NCBI RefSeq assembly: GCF_013004645.1
Contig: NZ_JABEME010000020.1
Span: 1-40,815, forward strand
From: Stenotrophomonas africana
GTDB lineage: Bacteria > Pseudomonadota > Gammaproteobacteria > Xanthomonadales > Xanthomonadaceae
Reading direction: 5' to 3'
DNA length: 40,815 nt
Part shown: positions 23,870 to 32,453 of the stretch, in pieces
Layout: each line of letters opens with the position of its first letter
Position numbering within the stretch: position 1 is the stretch's first letter
The notes under the pieces: model-generated
What the model saw: only the letters and a program-made list of their open reading frames with translations
What the model was told of the DNA's origin: nothing
Database searches by the model: none
Translations under genes and position numbers: made by a program

Positions 23870-24084
23870 CGGCCGATCACCCCGCTGAGGATGAAGCCGA
23901 CGTAGACCAGCACGGCGATGGCACCGACCCACATCGCCGTGCGCCTGGCGCGCTGGCGTTGCTGTTCGATGCCGTTTTCCGGGGCGTCGCCCGGGCTGTT
24001 GTAGAGCCGAGCCATGCTCGGCTGCTCCACGTCAGCCGAGCATGGCTCGGCTCTACAGGTCTGCAGCGGGCTCTCGTTATGCAT
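23866..24084 (-). CDS. Small single-helix cytochrome oxidase assembly protein, with REP sequence in its 5' part
   Basis: From the ATG at 24084, preceded by GAGGTGGGG, this encodes 72 residues. The recognisable part is the C-terminal half: PENGIEQQRQRARRTAMWVG followed by one membrane helix ending in SGVIGR, as in small proteins found between ctaD and ctaG in many proteobacteria. The N-terminal stretch (about LQTCRAEPCSADVEQPSMARL) is encoded by an inverted pair of REP palindromes (24001-24056) and does not look like a natural protein segment. A start at the ATG at 24015 would give 49 residues without most of it. The stop overlaps the ctaG start. Confidence 0.65.
   Translation of the reverse strand: MHNESPLQTCRAEPCSADVEQPSMARLYNSPGDAPENGIEQQRQRARRTAMWVGAIAVLVYVGFILSGVIGR
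24001..24056. repeat. Inverted pair of GTAG-type REPs inside or just before a small cox gene
   Basis: GTAGAGCCGAGCCATGCTCGGCT (24001-24023) and AGCCGAGCATGGCTCGGCTCTAC (24034-24056) are exact inverted copies with a 10-bp spacer. They lie within the open frame of the small assembly protein, between its best ribosome site and its conserved part. Confidence 0.8.
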
Positions 24085-24092
24085 GCCCCACC

Positions 24093-25700
24093 TCAATGCG
24101 TGATGTCGTCATGCGCCAGATCTCCCGGGCGGATGGTCGGCGGCGTCGTGAAGGTGTGCGCCGGTGCCGGCGACGGCAGCGTCCACTCCAGGCCGCGTGC
24201 ACCCTCCCAGGACCGCGCCTCGGCCTTCTCGCCACTGCGCAGCGAGGACAGCAGGATCGCCGCCATCATGAACGGGGTGACGAACATGCCGAACGCGCCG
24301 ATCGAACTGATCAGGTTCCAGTCGGCAAACGCCACGCTGTAATCGGGAATGCGGCGCGGCATGCCGGCCAGGCCGAGGAAGTGCTGCGGGAAGAACAGCA
24401 GGTTCACGAACACGATCGACCACCAGAAGTGCACCTTGGCCCACTTCTCGCTGTACATGCGCCCGGTCCACTTCGGCCACCAGTAGTACACCGCGGCGAT
24501 CAGCGCGAACACCGCGCCGGTCACCAGCACGTAGTGGAAGTGGGCCACCACGAAGTAGGTGTCGTGGTACTGGAAGTCGGCCGCCACGATCGCCAGCATC
24601 AGGCCGGAGAAGCCACCGATGGTGAACAGAATGACGAAGGCCACCGACCACAGCATCGGTGCCTCGAACGTCAGCGAGCCACGCCACATGGTGCTGACCC
24701 AGTTGAACACCTTCACCCCGGTGGGGATCGAGATCAGCATGGTGGCGAACATGAAGTAGATCTCGCCGCCCAGCGGCATGCCCACGGTGAACATGTGGTG
24801 GGCCCAGACGATGAACGACAGGAAGGCGATCGCGGCGGTGGCGTACACCATCGCCTGGTAACCGAACAGCGGCTTGCGGCTGAAGGTCGGGATGATCTCG
24901 CTGACCACGCCGAAGGCGGGCAGGATCATGATGTAGACCTCGGGATGGCCGAAGAACCAGAAGATGTGCTGGTACATCACCGGGTCACCGCCACCGGCGG
25001 CGTTGAAGAAGCTGGTGCCGAAGAACTTGTCGGTCAGCAGCATGGTCACCGCACCGGCCAGCACCGGCATCACCGCGATCAGCAGGAAGGCGGTGATCAG
25101 CCAGGCCCAGCAGAAGATCGGCATTTTCAGCAGGTCGATGCCCGGCGCGCGCATGTTGAGCACGGTGGCGATGATGTTGATCGCGCCCATGATCGAACTG
25201 ATGCCGGCCACGTGGATGGCGAACACGCTGAAGGCGACGTTGTAGCCACCCTGCAGCGACAGCGGCGGGTACAGCGTCCAGCCACCGGCCGGTGCACCAC
25301 CCGGCAGGAACAGGGTCAGCAGCAGCAGGCTGAAGGCCACCGGAAGCAACCAGAACGACCAGTTGTTCATGCGCGGCAGCGCCATGTCCGGCGCACCGAT
25401 CTGCAGCGGGATCATCCAGTTGGCCAGGCCGACGAAGGCCGGCATCACGCCACCGAAGATCATCACCAGCGCATGCACGGTGGTCATCTGGTTGAAGAAC
25501 TCGGGCTTGACGAACTGCAGGCCCGGCTGCGCCAGCTCGGCGCGGATCACCACGCTCATCGCCGCACCGATGATGAACATGATGAAGCTGAAACCCAGGT
25601 ACAGCGTGCCGATGTCCTTGTGGTTGGTCGAGAAGAACCAACGCTCGAAGAAACTCTGCTGGTGATGGTGATCGTCGTGCCCAACTGCCGAGTGCGCCAT
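24093..25700 (-). CDS. ctaD: Cytochrome c oxidase subunit I
   Basis: 535-residue haem-copper oxidase catalytic subunit, with twelve transmembrane helices. It binds haem a, haem a3 and CuB and reduces O2 to water. Ligand motifs are intact: TTVHALVMIFGGVMPAFVG (haem a His), WFFGHPEVYIMILP (CuB His and the cross-linked Tyr, with the Glu of A1-type oxidases), the HH pair in VWAHHMFTVG, and DTYFVVAHFHYVL (haem a3/a His). The ATG at 25700 gives MAHSAVGHDDHHHQQ. It is the second structural gene of the locus, 59 bp after ctaC. Confidence 0.97.
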   Translation of the reverse strand: MAHSAVGHDDHHHQQSFFERWFFSTNHKDIGTLYLGFSFIMFIIGAAMSVVIRAELAQPGLQFVKPEFFNQMTTVHALVMIFGGVMPAFVGLANWMIPLQIGAPDMALPRMNNWSFWLLPVAFSLLLLTLFLPGGAPAGGWTLYPPLSLQGGYNVAFSVFAIHVAGISSIMGAINIIATVLNMRAPGIDLLKMPIFCWAWLITAFLLIAVMPVLAGAVTMLLTDKFFGTSFFNAAGGGDPVMYQHIFWFFGHPEVYIMILPAFGVVSEIIPTFSRKPLFGYQAMVYATAAIAFLSFIVWAHHMFTVGMPLGGEIYFMFATMLISIPTGVKVFNWVSTMWRGSLTFEAPMLWSVAFVILFTIGGFSGLMLAIVAADFQYHDTYFVVAHFHYVLVTGAVFALIAAVYYWWPKWTGRMYSEKWAKVHFWWSIVFVNLLFFPQHFLGLAGMPRRIPDYSVAFADWNLISSIGAFGMFVTPFMMAAILLSSLRSGEKAEARSWEGARGLEWTLPSPAPAHTFTTPPTIRPGDLAHDDITH

Positions 25701-25759
25701 TGCAAAACACCTCTCAGAATCGGTTGTCACCACGGCCGCGAACGGCCGCGGGCTTTACA

Positions 25760-26716
25760 TCACGCGCCGCTGGCCGCGGTGGCAGGCGCGCTGCCGACTT
25801 CAGCAGCGGCAGGCGCTGCAGGTGCCTCTCCCGTCGGTGCAGTCGGTTCAGCAGGTGCCGCAGGCGTTGCCGGCTCCGCGGGCGGCGCCGGCTTGCGCTG
25901 CGCCAGCCACTGCTTGAACTCTTCCTTGGACACCGCCTCGACCACGATCGGCATGAAGCCATGGTCCTTGCCGCACAGCTCGGCGCACTGGCCGCGGTAG
26001 ACGCCCGGCTGCTCGATGCGGGTCCAGGCTTCGTTGATGAAGCCGGGGATGGCGTCCTGCTTCCAGCCCAGCGCCGGCACCCACCAGGCGTGGATCACGT
26101 CGTCGGAGGTGATGACGAAGCGCACCTTGGTGTCGACCGGAAGCACCAGCCGGTTGTCCACGTCCAGCAGATAATGCGGATGGCTCTCGCGGGTCGGCAC
26201 GACGCCACTCTGCCGTACGCGGTCGGACTCGCGGTCCAGGCGGCTGGTGAAGGTGACGTTCTCGCCGAGGTATTCGTACTTCCACATCCACTGGTAGCCG
26301 GTGACCTTGACCGTCATCTCGGCGTCGCGGGTGTCGTACATCTTGATCAGGTTGGCCGTGGCCGGCCATGCCATCACGATCAGGATGATCACCGGGATCA
26401 CCGTCCAGATGATCTCGGCCTTGGTGTTGTGGCTGAAGGTGGCCGCAACCGCACCCTTGGATTTGCGGAATTTGAAGATGGCGTAGGCCATCGCTCCGAA
26501 CACGATGACGCCGATCACCGTGCAGATGATCAACGACAGGTTGTTCGATTCCCAGGCCAGGCGCGAGGTCTGGGTCACCCCTTTCCCCATGTTCAGCTGC
26601 CACGGCTTCGGATCGGCCGCCTGGGCCCAAGCCAACGCCGGCATCAGTCCCCCGGTCGCCAGCACTGCGGCAACCGCGTTCACGCACTTCGTGCCCCACC
26701 TGCTGCTTTGCTTCAT
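25760..26716 (-). CDS. ctaC: Cytochrome c oxidase subunit II
   Basis: 318 residues: a cleaved signal peptide (to about residue 31, ALAWA), two transmembrane helices (about 58-82 and 102-122), and a periplasmic cupredoxin domain. The CuA site is complete: His209, Cys244, Glu246, Cys248, His252 and Met255 (DVIHAWW and CAELCGKDHGFM). It accepts electrons from cytochrome c and passes them to subunit I. There is no fused cytochrome c domain; instead the last 40 residues are an Ala/Pro-rich tail. It is the first structural gene, 11 bp after the DUF2244 gene. Confidence 0.97.
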   Translation of the reverse strand: MKQSSRWGTKCVNAVAAVLATGGLMPALAWAQAADPKPWQLNMGKGVTQTSRLAWESNNLSLIICTVIGVIVFGAMAYAIFKFRKSKGAVAATFSHNTKAEIIWTVIPVIILIVMAWPATANLIKMYDTRDAEMTVKVTGYQWMWKYEYLGENVTFTSRLDRESDRVRQSGVVPTRESHPHYLLDVDNRLVLPVDTKVRFVITSDDVIHAWWVPALGWKQDAIPGFINEAWTRIEQPGVYRGQCAELCGKDHGFMPIVVEAVSKEEFKQWLAQRKPAPPAEPATPAAPAEPTAPTGEAPAAPAAAEVGSAPATAASGA

Positions 26717-26727
26717 TGCCTAGACCC

Positions 26728-27204
26728 TTAGCGTCGTCGGTTGCCGCCATCGCTGGCGGCGAGCAAGCTTTCAAGTGTCTCTGCGAGCGTCTGACGTTCG
26801 GCCGGCGCGAGGAAACTCCCCACCTCCACCTGCCGGCCGCTGGATGCCAGCCGGACCCTCTCATCGTCGGTGAGCAGGCGCACCCAGTGGGGGTGGGCCC
26901 GGAACACCGGCGATCCACCGGGTACGGGGATGACCTCCACGTACGCCGGCACTACCCGGATCTCCTCCTGCCGTTCACCACTGCGCCACAAGGCACGCAG
27001 CGCCGCCGCCAGCACCAGGCTGTACAGCAGCGCGAACAGGGGGGCGAATGCATTGCCGGCCAACCACCCGAGGGCGGACACCAGCCACATCGCACCCGAC
27101 AACACGGTGAACAACAGGACGAACTGCCGGGCATCGAGCGCCCGTGGGGGACGCAGCCGCAGCTGCGTACCTGACCCATCCGGAGCTGGAAGCACCTCGA
27201 TCAT
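26728..27204 (-). CDS. DUF2244 domain protein at the head of the oxidase locus
   Basis: 158-residue protein with two adjacent hydrophobic helices (about residues 32-70: FVLLFTVLSGAMWLVSAL then FAPLFALLYSLVLAAALRAL) flanked by soluble parts, the DUF2244 layout. The family is regularly encoded next to cytochrome oxidase genes and is sometimes called an integral membrane protein of the cox operon; its job is unknown. The ATG at 27204 (MIEVLPAPDGSGTQLRLRPP) is preferred over in-frame upstream codons that run through the promoter-like region. It ends 11 bp before ctaC, so it is probably the first gene of the transcript. Confidence 0.82.
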   Translation of the reverse strand: MIEVLPAPDGSGTQLRLRPPRALDARQFVLLFTVLSGAMWLVSALGWLAGNAFAPLFALLYSLVLAAALRALWRSGERQEEIRVVPAYVEVIPVPGGSPVFRAHPHWVRLLTDDERVRLASSGRQVEVGSFLAPAERQTLAETLESLLAASDGGNRRR

Positions 27205-27239
27205 GTCGCAACCGCGTTCCTGCCGCGGGAAACGTCTCG

Positions 27240-27269
27240 ATGGTAGCCCCGCCCTCTCGCCGGTAGCAA
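27240..27269 (-). promoter_or_regulatory. Candidate promoter of the DUF2244-ctaC-ctaD transcript
   Basis: On the minus strand, TTGCTA (27264-27269) and TACCAT (27240-27245) are 18 bp apart and end about 35 bp before the DUF2244 start. Confidence 0.4.
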
Positions 27270-27290
27270 GGGTGCATTCACACTTTTTCC

Positions 27291-27309
27291 CATGCTGCAA
27301 CACAGCATG
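27291..27309. promoter_or_regulatory. Inverted repeat between the cta locus and putA, possible operator
   Basis: CATGCTG CAACA CAGCATG is a perfect 7-bp inverted repeat in the shared 274-bp region. It lies just upstream of the candidate cta promoter and about 130 bp before the putA -10. The protein that binds it is unknown. Confidence 0.4.
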
Positions 27310-27422
27310 AGGTCGGCGGCACGAATGACGAATTCAGCACAAATTCTGTCGCGCTTGCTGAACACGCTGAATCCACCGCAGCTAGGGGCTATCAGCACTT
27401 CACGAAGGTGGCTGCAGGGCAC

Positions 27423-27450
27423 TTCCGCAACCCGCAAAAATGATTAAAAT
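27423..27450 (+). promoter_or_regulatory. Candidate promoter of putA
   Basis: TTCCGC (27423-27428) and TAAAAT (27445-27450) are 16 bp apart. The -35 is weak. Transcription would start near 27457, after an in-frame ATG at 27440 and before the ATG at 27479, which favours the second as the start of putA. Confidence 0.4.
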
Positions 27451-27478
27451 CGCCAAGTTTTCCATTGGCCGGACCGGC

Positions 27479-30400
27479 ATGAACGCACCCTCCTCCTCCC
27501 CTGCCGCCCACGACGCCCTGCGTCCCGGCGCGCTGCTGTCGCCGGAATTGCCGGCGCCCCCCAACCCGTTCCGCCAGGCCATTACCGATGCCTGGCTGAA
27601 GGACGAGGCCAGCCACGTGCGCGAGCTGCTGGCGCAGGCCCGCCTGCCCGCCGAGGAACAGGCCAGGGTGCAGGCGCTGGCCGCCGACCTGGTCGGCCGC
27701 GTACGCGTGCGCGCCAAGGACCAGGGCGCGATCGAAGCCTTCATGCGCCAGTACGACCTGGGCAGCGAGGAAGGCGTGCTGCTGATGTGCGTGGCCGAGG
27801 CGCTGCTGCGCATTCCGGACCAGGACACCGCCGACAAGCTGATCCGCGACAAACTGGCCGATGCCGACTGGGAAAAGCACCTGGGCGGCAGTGACTCGGT
27901 GCTGGTCAACGCCTCCACCTGGGGCCTGATGCTGACCGGCAAGCTGGTGCAGATGAACGATGCCACCCGCGCCGATGCGCCCAGCGCGTTCAAGCGCCTG
28001 GTCGGCCGCGTGGGCGAGCCGGTGGTGCGCCTGGCCGTGCGCCAGGCGATGAAGATCATGGGCCACCAGTTCGTCATGGGCCGCACCATCAGCGAAGCGC
28101 TGTCGCGCTCGCACAAGGGCGACAACGCGAGCTACCGCTATTCCTTCGACATGCTGGGCGAAGGCGCGCTGACCATGAAGGACGCGCTGCGCTACCTGGA
28201 AGACTACCGTCGGGCGATCCACGCCATCGGTGGCGATCACAAGGCACGCGGCGGCCGCCCCGACGGCGACGTCAACAACGCCCCGGGCATCTCGATCAAG
28301 CTGTCGGCGCTGTACCCGCGCTATGAGCACGCCAAGCGCGAGCGCGTGCTGAAAGACCTGGTGCCGGGCGTGCTGGAGCTGGCCCAGCTGGCCAAGAGCT
28401 ACGGCATCGGCTGCACCGTCGATGCCGAAGAGTCCGACCGCCTGGAACTGTCGCTGGACATCATCGAGCAGGTGTTCTCCGATGCGTCGCTGGCCGGCTG
28501 GGATGGCTTCGGCGTGGTCGTGCAGGCCTACCAGAAGCGCACGCCGTACACGATCGACCACCTGGCCGACATGGCGCGCCGCGCCGGTCGCCGCCTGCAG
28601 GTGCGCCTGGTCAAGGGCGCCTACTGGGATGCCGAGATCAAGCGCGCGCAGATCGAAGGCTATCCGGGCTACCCGGTGTTCACCCGCAAGCAGAACACCG
28701 ACGTGTCCTACCTGGCCTGCGCCAAGCGACTGTTCACCCATGCCGACGCGATCTACCCGATGTTCGCCACGCACAACGCGCACACCATCGCTGCCGTGCG
28801 CAGCATCGCCAATGGCGGCGTGTACGAGCACCAGAAGCTGCACGGCATGGGCGACGACCTGTATGCCGAAGTGGTGCCGGCCGACCGCCTGAACCTGCCC
28901 TGCCGCGTGTATGCGCCGGTCGGTTCGCATGAAGACCTGCTGCCGTACCTGGTGCGCCGCCTGCTGGAAAACGGCGCCAACTCCAGCTTTGTCAACCGCA
29001 TCACCGACGAGCGCGTGCCGATCGCCGACCTGATCCGCGATCCGGTCGAGATGGTGTCCTCGTTCGAATCGATTCCGCATCCCAAGATCCCGCTGCCGGT
29101 TGACCTGCTGCGCAGCCAGAACCACGACAGGAAGAACTCCATGGGCGCCAACCTCGCCAACGACAACGAACTGCGCGCCCTGGCCGAGCAGATCAACGCG
29201 GCCGTGAAGCCCTGGCAGGCCGCCCCGCTGGTGCCGGGTGCCAACCCGGCCGGCGCCGCGCTGCCGGTGACCAACCCGGCCGACACCCGCGAAGTGGTTG
29301 GCCAGTGGCTGGCCGCAGACGCCGCCACCGTACAGAAGGCGCTGGCCAACGCCGTGGCCGCGCAGCCGGCCTGGAACCGCACCCCGGCCGCCAGCCGCGC
29401 CGCCATCCTCGAGCACGCCGCCGACCAGCTGGAAGCGCGCATGCCGGAGTTCATGGCGCTGTGCGTGAAGGAAGCCGGCAAGAGCCTGCCCGACAGCATC
29501 GCCGAAGTGCGCGAAGCCGTGGATTTCCTGCGCTACTACGCCAAGCAGGCGCGCGAGCAGTTCAGCCACGCCGAGAAGCTGCCCAGCCCGACCGGTGAAT
29601 CCAACGAGCTGCAGCTGCATGGCCGCGGCGTGTTCGTCTGCATCAGCCCGTGGAACTTCCCGCTGGCGATCTTCCTGGGCCAGGTGGCCGCTGCACTGGC
29701 CGCCGGCAACAGCGTCATCGCCAAGCCGGCCGAGCAGACCAACCTGATCGGCTACTACGCGGTGAAGCTGCTGCACGACGCTGGCGTGCCGGCCGAAGTG
29801 GTGCAGTTCCTGCCGGGCGACGGTGCCACCGTCGGTGCCGCACTGACCGCTGACCCGCGCGTGGCTGGCGTGGCCTTCACCGGCTCCACCGATACCGCCC
29901 GTGCGATCAACCGCGCGATGGCCGCACGTGACGCCGCCATCGGCGTGCTGATCGCCGAGACCGGTGGCCAGAACGCCTTCATCGCCGACTCCTCGGCACT
30001 GCCGGAACAGCTGGTCAAGGACGCGATCGGTTCGGCCTTCACCTCCGCCGGCCAGCGTTGCTCGGCTGCGCGCGTGCTGTTCGTGCAGGACGACATCGCC
30101 GACAAGGTGATGACCATGCTGGCCGGTGCGATGAAGGAACTGAAGGTCGGCAACCCCGGTCTGCTGTCCACCGACGTCGGCCCGGTGATCGATGCCGATG
30201 CGCTGAAGATCCTGCAGGACCACGCTGAGCGCATGGACCGCGAAGCGCGCCTGATCGCGGCCGCCGAACTGTCCACCGAAGCCGCCAACGGCACCTTCTT
30301 CGCACCGCGCGCGTACGAGCTGAAGGACCTGGGCCAGCTGCAGAAGGAAGTGTTCGGTCCGGTGCTGCACGTCATCCGCTGGAAGGGCGACCAGCTCGAC

Positions 30401-30697
30401 GCGGTGATCGATCAGATCAACGCTACCGGCTACGGCCTGACCCTGGGCGTGCATTCGCGCATCGACGAGACCGTCGATCGCATCAGCAACGGCGTCCACG
30501 TCGGCAACGTCTACGTCAACCGCAACCAGATCGGTGCAGTGGTCGGCGTGCAGCCGTTCGGCGGCCAGGGCCTGTCCGGCACCGGCCCGAAGGCCGGTGG
30601 CCCGCACTACCTGCTGCGTTTCGCTACCGAGAAGACGGTAACGGTGAACACCACTGCCGCCGGCGGCAACGCCTCGCTGCTGACCCTGGGCGACTGA
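27479..30697 (+). CDS. putA: Bifunctional proline dehydrogenase / L-glutamate-gamma-semialdehyde dehydrogenase
   Basis: 1072-residue PutA, which oxidises proline to glutamate in two steps: an FAD-linked dehydrogenase passing electrons to quinone, then an NAD-linked aldehyde dehydrogenase. Residues about 130-540 form the PRODH barrel, with RRAGRRLQVRLVKGAYWDAE in the flavin/substrate site. After a linker the ALDH half follows, with the conserved Glu in ETGGQNAF and the catalytic Cys in SAGQRCSAARVL. The ribbon-helix-helix DNA-binding domain of E. coli-type PutA is absent: the protein begins with Pro-rich sequence and goes directly into the PutA helical arm. So it is not expected to repress its own gene. 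A strong terminator follows. Confidence 0.95.
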   Translation: MNAPSSSPAAHDALRPGALLSPELPAPPNPFRQAITDAWLKDEASHVRELLAQARLPAEEQARVQALAADLVGRVRVRAKDQGAIEAFMRQYDLGSEEGVLLMCVAEALLRIPDQDTADKLIRDKLADADWEKHLGGSDSVLVNASTWGLMLTGKLVQMNDATRADAPSAFKRLVGRVGEPVVRLAVRQAMKIMGHQFVMGRTISEALSRSHKGDNASYRYSFDMLGEGALTMKDALRYLEDYRRAIHAIGGDHKARGGRPDGDVNNAPGISIKLSALYPRYEHAKRERVLKDLVPGVLELAQLAKSYGIGCTVDAEESDRLELSLDIIEQVFSDASLAGWDGFGVVVQAYQKRTPYTIDHLADMARRAGRRLQVRLVKGAYWDAEIKRAQIEGYPGYPVFTRKQNTDVSYLACAKRLFTHADAIYPMFATHNAHTIAAVRSIANGGVYEHQKLHGMGDDLYAEVVPADRLNLPCRVYAPVGSHEDLLPYLVRRLLENGANSSFVNRITDERVPIADLIRDPVEMVSSFESIPHPKIPLPVDLLRSQNHDRKNSMGANLANDNELRALAEQINAAVKPWQAAPLVPGANPAGAALPVTNPADTREVVGQWLAADAATVQKALANAVAAQPAWNRTPAASRAAILEHAADQLEARMPEFMALCVKEAGKSLPDSIAEVREAVDFLRYYAKQAREQFSHAEKLPSPTGESNELQLHGRGVFVCISPWNFPLAIFLGQVAAALAAGNSVIAKPAEQTNLIGYYAVKLLHDAGVPAEVVQFLPGDGATVGAALTADPRVAGVAFTGSTDTARAINRAMAARDAAIGVLIAETGGQNAFIADSSALPEQLVKDAIGSAFTSAGQRCSAARVLFVQDDIADKVMTMLAGAMKELKVGNPGLLSTDVGPVIDADALKILQDHAERMDREARLIAAAELSTEAANGTFFAPRAYELKDLGQLQKEVFGPVLHVIRWKGDQLDAVIDQINATGYGLTLGVHSRIDETVDRISNGVHVGNVYVNRNQIGAVVGVQPFGGQGLSGTGPKAGGPHYLLRFATEKTVTVNTTAAGGNASLLTLGD

Positions 30698-30720
30698 TCG
30701 CCTGCGTGATGCGGCAAACG

Positions 30721-30748
30721 AAAAACCCCGCGAAAGCGGGGTTTTTTT
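30721..30748 (+). terminator. Rho-independent terminator of putA
   Basis: AAAAACCCCGC GAAA GCGGGG followed by seven T, starting 24 bp after the putA stop. A-rich 5' arm and T-rich 3' arm make it potentially bidirectional, and the nadR gene ends 40 bp further on. Confidence 0.85.
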
Positions 30749-30766
30749 GTGCTTTGGGTTCCTGCG

Positions 30767-30791
30767 GAGCCGAACATGGGCTCGGCTCTAC
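30767..30791 (-). repeat. GTAG-type REP
   Basis: GAGCCGAACATGGGCTCGGCTCTAC, an inverse-oriented REP that overlaps the nadR stop codon by a few bases. Confidence 0.65.
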
Positions 30792-31861
30792 AGAGGCTGG
30801 CCCAGACTGAACCGATTGTCCGCACGCTTCGCCAGCTCGCGCTGCACCCGCGCGATGCGCGTCTCCAGATCGCCCTCCAGCAGTACGTACTCGACTCTCT
30901 CTGCCTGCAGTTGCGCCAGGTACCACGCATGCTGCTGCGCCCGGAAGGCTTCGCCCACGCGCGTTCCGTCCTGGTCGAACGGAATATCCGGCGCGCACAG
31001 GAACTGCAGGTCGTAGCGTCGTCGTGCCGCCTGCCGCAGCGGCTCCGGTGCCGTGCCGAACATCCAGCCGCTGTAGCCCAGCGTCACCAGCGGCGTGGTA
31101 TCGCAGAACAGCCAGCGATACGCATGGCGTGCGGCCTCGTCTTCGTGCTGCGGCTGTGCCATTGCGATGCGAAGCAGATCATCTGGCGTCAGCTCCCCGC
31201 CCTGCTGCTCCCATAGTGTGCGGCCATACTCCGGCACCCAGGCGGTCTGCAGGCGCTCGGCCATCATGCGCGCCAGCGTGGTCTTGCCGCTGGACTCGCC
31301 ACCAATGAACGCCACACGCTGCACATAGCCGGCATAGACCTGCGGCGCGAGACCGCGGCGGTGCGCATGCGGATCGGCGCGCAGCTGGGTGCCACACGCC
31401 TGCCCGACGTCCAGTGCGCGTTCGAGCCGCTCATGGCGTACCGGCGCACCAAAGCACGTGGCCAGCGCCTGCGCGAAGCCGTCACCGTAGTCCTCACCGG
31501 TGTACACCGCCTGCACCGGCCCACCGAACAGGTTCAGGCACAGCCAGGCGGTAAAGTCGCGCTGCACCTGTCCGTCATCACTGTCCTGCGGCAGCGTTCG
31601 CACTGGCAAACCGTGCTCCGTGCACAATGCCGCCAGTCGCGCGTCATCCAGCACCGCTACCGTCGCTCGCGGGAAACGCGCACGCAGCCAGCGCTCGCGG
31701 CGCTCGGCGCTGTAGCCGGCAAAGCCCGGCTGCGACCAGCCGATCACCAGCAGTTGCGTACAACGCGTGGCGGCAAACTCGATCAGGTGTTCGTGACCCA
31801 GATGCAGCGGGCAGAACTTGCCCACCACCAGGCCGCGTGCAACGCGCTCAGGCAGCAGCAT
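30788..31861 (-). CDS. nadR: NadR-type bifunctional NMN adenylyltransferase / ribosylnicotinamide kinase
   Basis: 357-residue NAD salvage enzyme. The N-terminal half is an NMN adenylyltransferase with GKFCPLHLGHEHLI (about 15-28), a nucleotidyltransferase HxGH motif. The C-terminal half is a ribosylnicotinamide kinase with the Walker A loop GGESSGKTTLA and PEYGRTLWEQ. The helix-turn-helix repressor domain of enteric NadR is missing, so this version is purely enzymatic. The ATG at 31861 lies 14 bp inside the end of pnuC, which indicates coupled translation; a GTG at 31882 is an alternative with no ribosome site. Its product acts on the nicotinamide riboside that PnuC brings in. Confidence 0.9.
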   Translation of the reverse strand: MLLPERVARGLVVGKFCPLHLGHEHLIEFAATRCTQLLVIGWSQPGFAGYSAERRERWLRARFPRATVAVLDDARLAALCTEHGLPVRTLPQDSDDGQVQRDFTAWLCLNLFGGPVQAVYTGEDYGDGFAQALATCFGAPVRHERLERALDVGQACGTQLRADPHAHRRGLAPQVYAGYVQRVAFIGGESSGKTTLARMMAERLQTAWVPEYGRTLWEQQGGELTPDDLLRIAMAQPQHEDEAARHAYRWLFCDTTPLVTLGYSGWMFGTAPEPLRQAARRRYDLQFLCAPDIPFDQDGTRVGEAFRAQQHAWYLAQLQAERVEYVLLEGDLETRIARVQRELAKRADNRFSLGQPL

Positions 31862-32447
31862 CGGCCGTCTTGGCCTCGTCACGCATCAGGTGCCGCCAAT
31901 GGCGCAAGGCCACCAGCGCATTGATCCAGAAGCCCACGTACAGGATCGAGGTCAGGTGCAGGCCACGGCTGTAGTACAGCGGTACCGCAACGGTGTTCAC
32001 CAGCAGCCACACCCACCACGATTCCAGCTTGCGTCGCATCATCAGGATCTGCGCGATCACACTCAGCACCAGCACTGCCGAATCGATGTACGGCGCATAG
32101 GCGTTGGTCAGTCGGGTCAGCATCCAGCCGTAGCCGAAGGTGGCCACTACCGCCAGCGGCGCCAGCCAGGCCCAGGCACGTGGGTGCAGCGCGGTGATCG
32201 GCAGCGGCGCGCCATGGTCACCACGCAACCACTGCCACCAGCCCAGCACGCTGATGGCGATGAAGAAGAACTGCAGCACCATGTCCGCATACAGGTGCGA
32301 TCGTTCGAACACGGCAGCAAACAATGCGCAGCCGACGATGCCCAGCCACCAGGTGTGCACGTTGTTGCGGCCGGCCAGCAGGATCGAGCCGGCGACGGCG
32401 ATGTTGGCGGCCAGCTCCAGCTGGAAGTTCGGATCGGACAGGTTCAT
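31848..32447 (-). CDS. pnuC: Nicotinamide riboside transporter PnuC
   Basis: 199-residue inner-membrane protein with about seven hydrophobic segments. PnuC facilitates uptake of nicotinamide riboside, which is then trapped by phosphorylation in NadR. Family marks are the Trp-rich WWLGIVGCALFA, the central FERSHLYADMVLQFFFI, and the C-terminal WWVWLLVNTVAVPLYYSRGL with HLTSILYVGFW. The ATG at 32447 has no Shine-Dalgarno. A GACAAT hexamer lies only 6 bases upstream, so the mRNA may be leaderless. The 3' end overlaps nadR. Confidence 0.9.
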   Translation of the reverse strand: MNLSDPNFQLELAANIAVAGSILLAGRNNVHTWWLGIVGCALFAAVFERSHLYADMVLQFFFIAISVLGWWQWLRGDHGAPLPITALHPRAWAWLAPLAVVATFGYGWMLTRLTNAYAPYIDSAVLVLSVIAQILMMRRKLESWWVWLLVNTVAVPLYYSRGLHLTSILYVGFWINALVALRHWRHLMRDEAKTADAAA

Positions 32448-32453
32448 GGCGCT

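Noticed and set aside
24042..26000. A 652-codon plus-strand frame opposite ctaD
   Set aside because: His/Asp/Gln-rich nonsense translation; ctaD has intact haem and copper ligands on the other strand.
27440..27478. An upstream ATG extending PutA by 13 residues
   Set aside because: It overlaps the likely -10 element (TAAAAT 27445-27450), so it would not be in the mRNA, and the added residues are not family-like.
27392..30607. A minus-strand open frame of over 1000 codons antisense to putA
   Set aside because: His/Gln/Arg/Gly-rich translation with no domain; it mirrors the codon bias of putA in a GC-rich genome and has no ribosome site.
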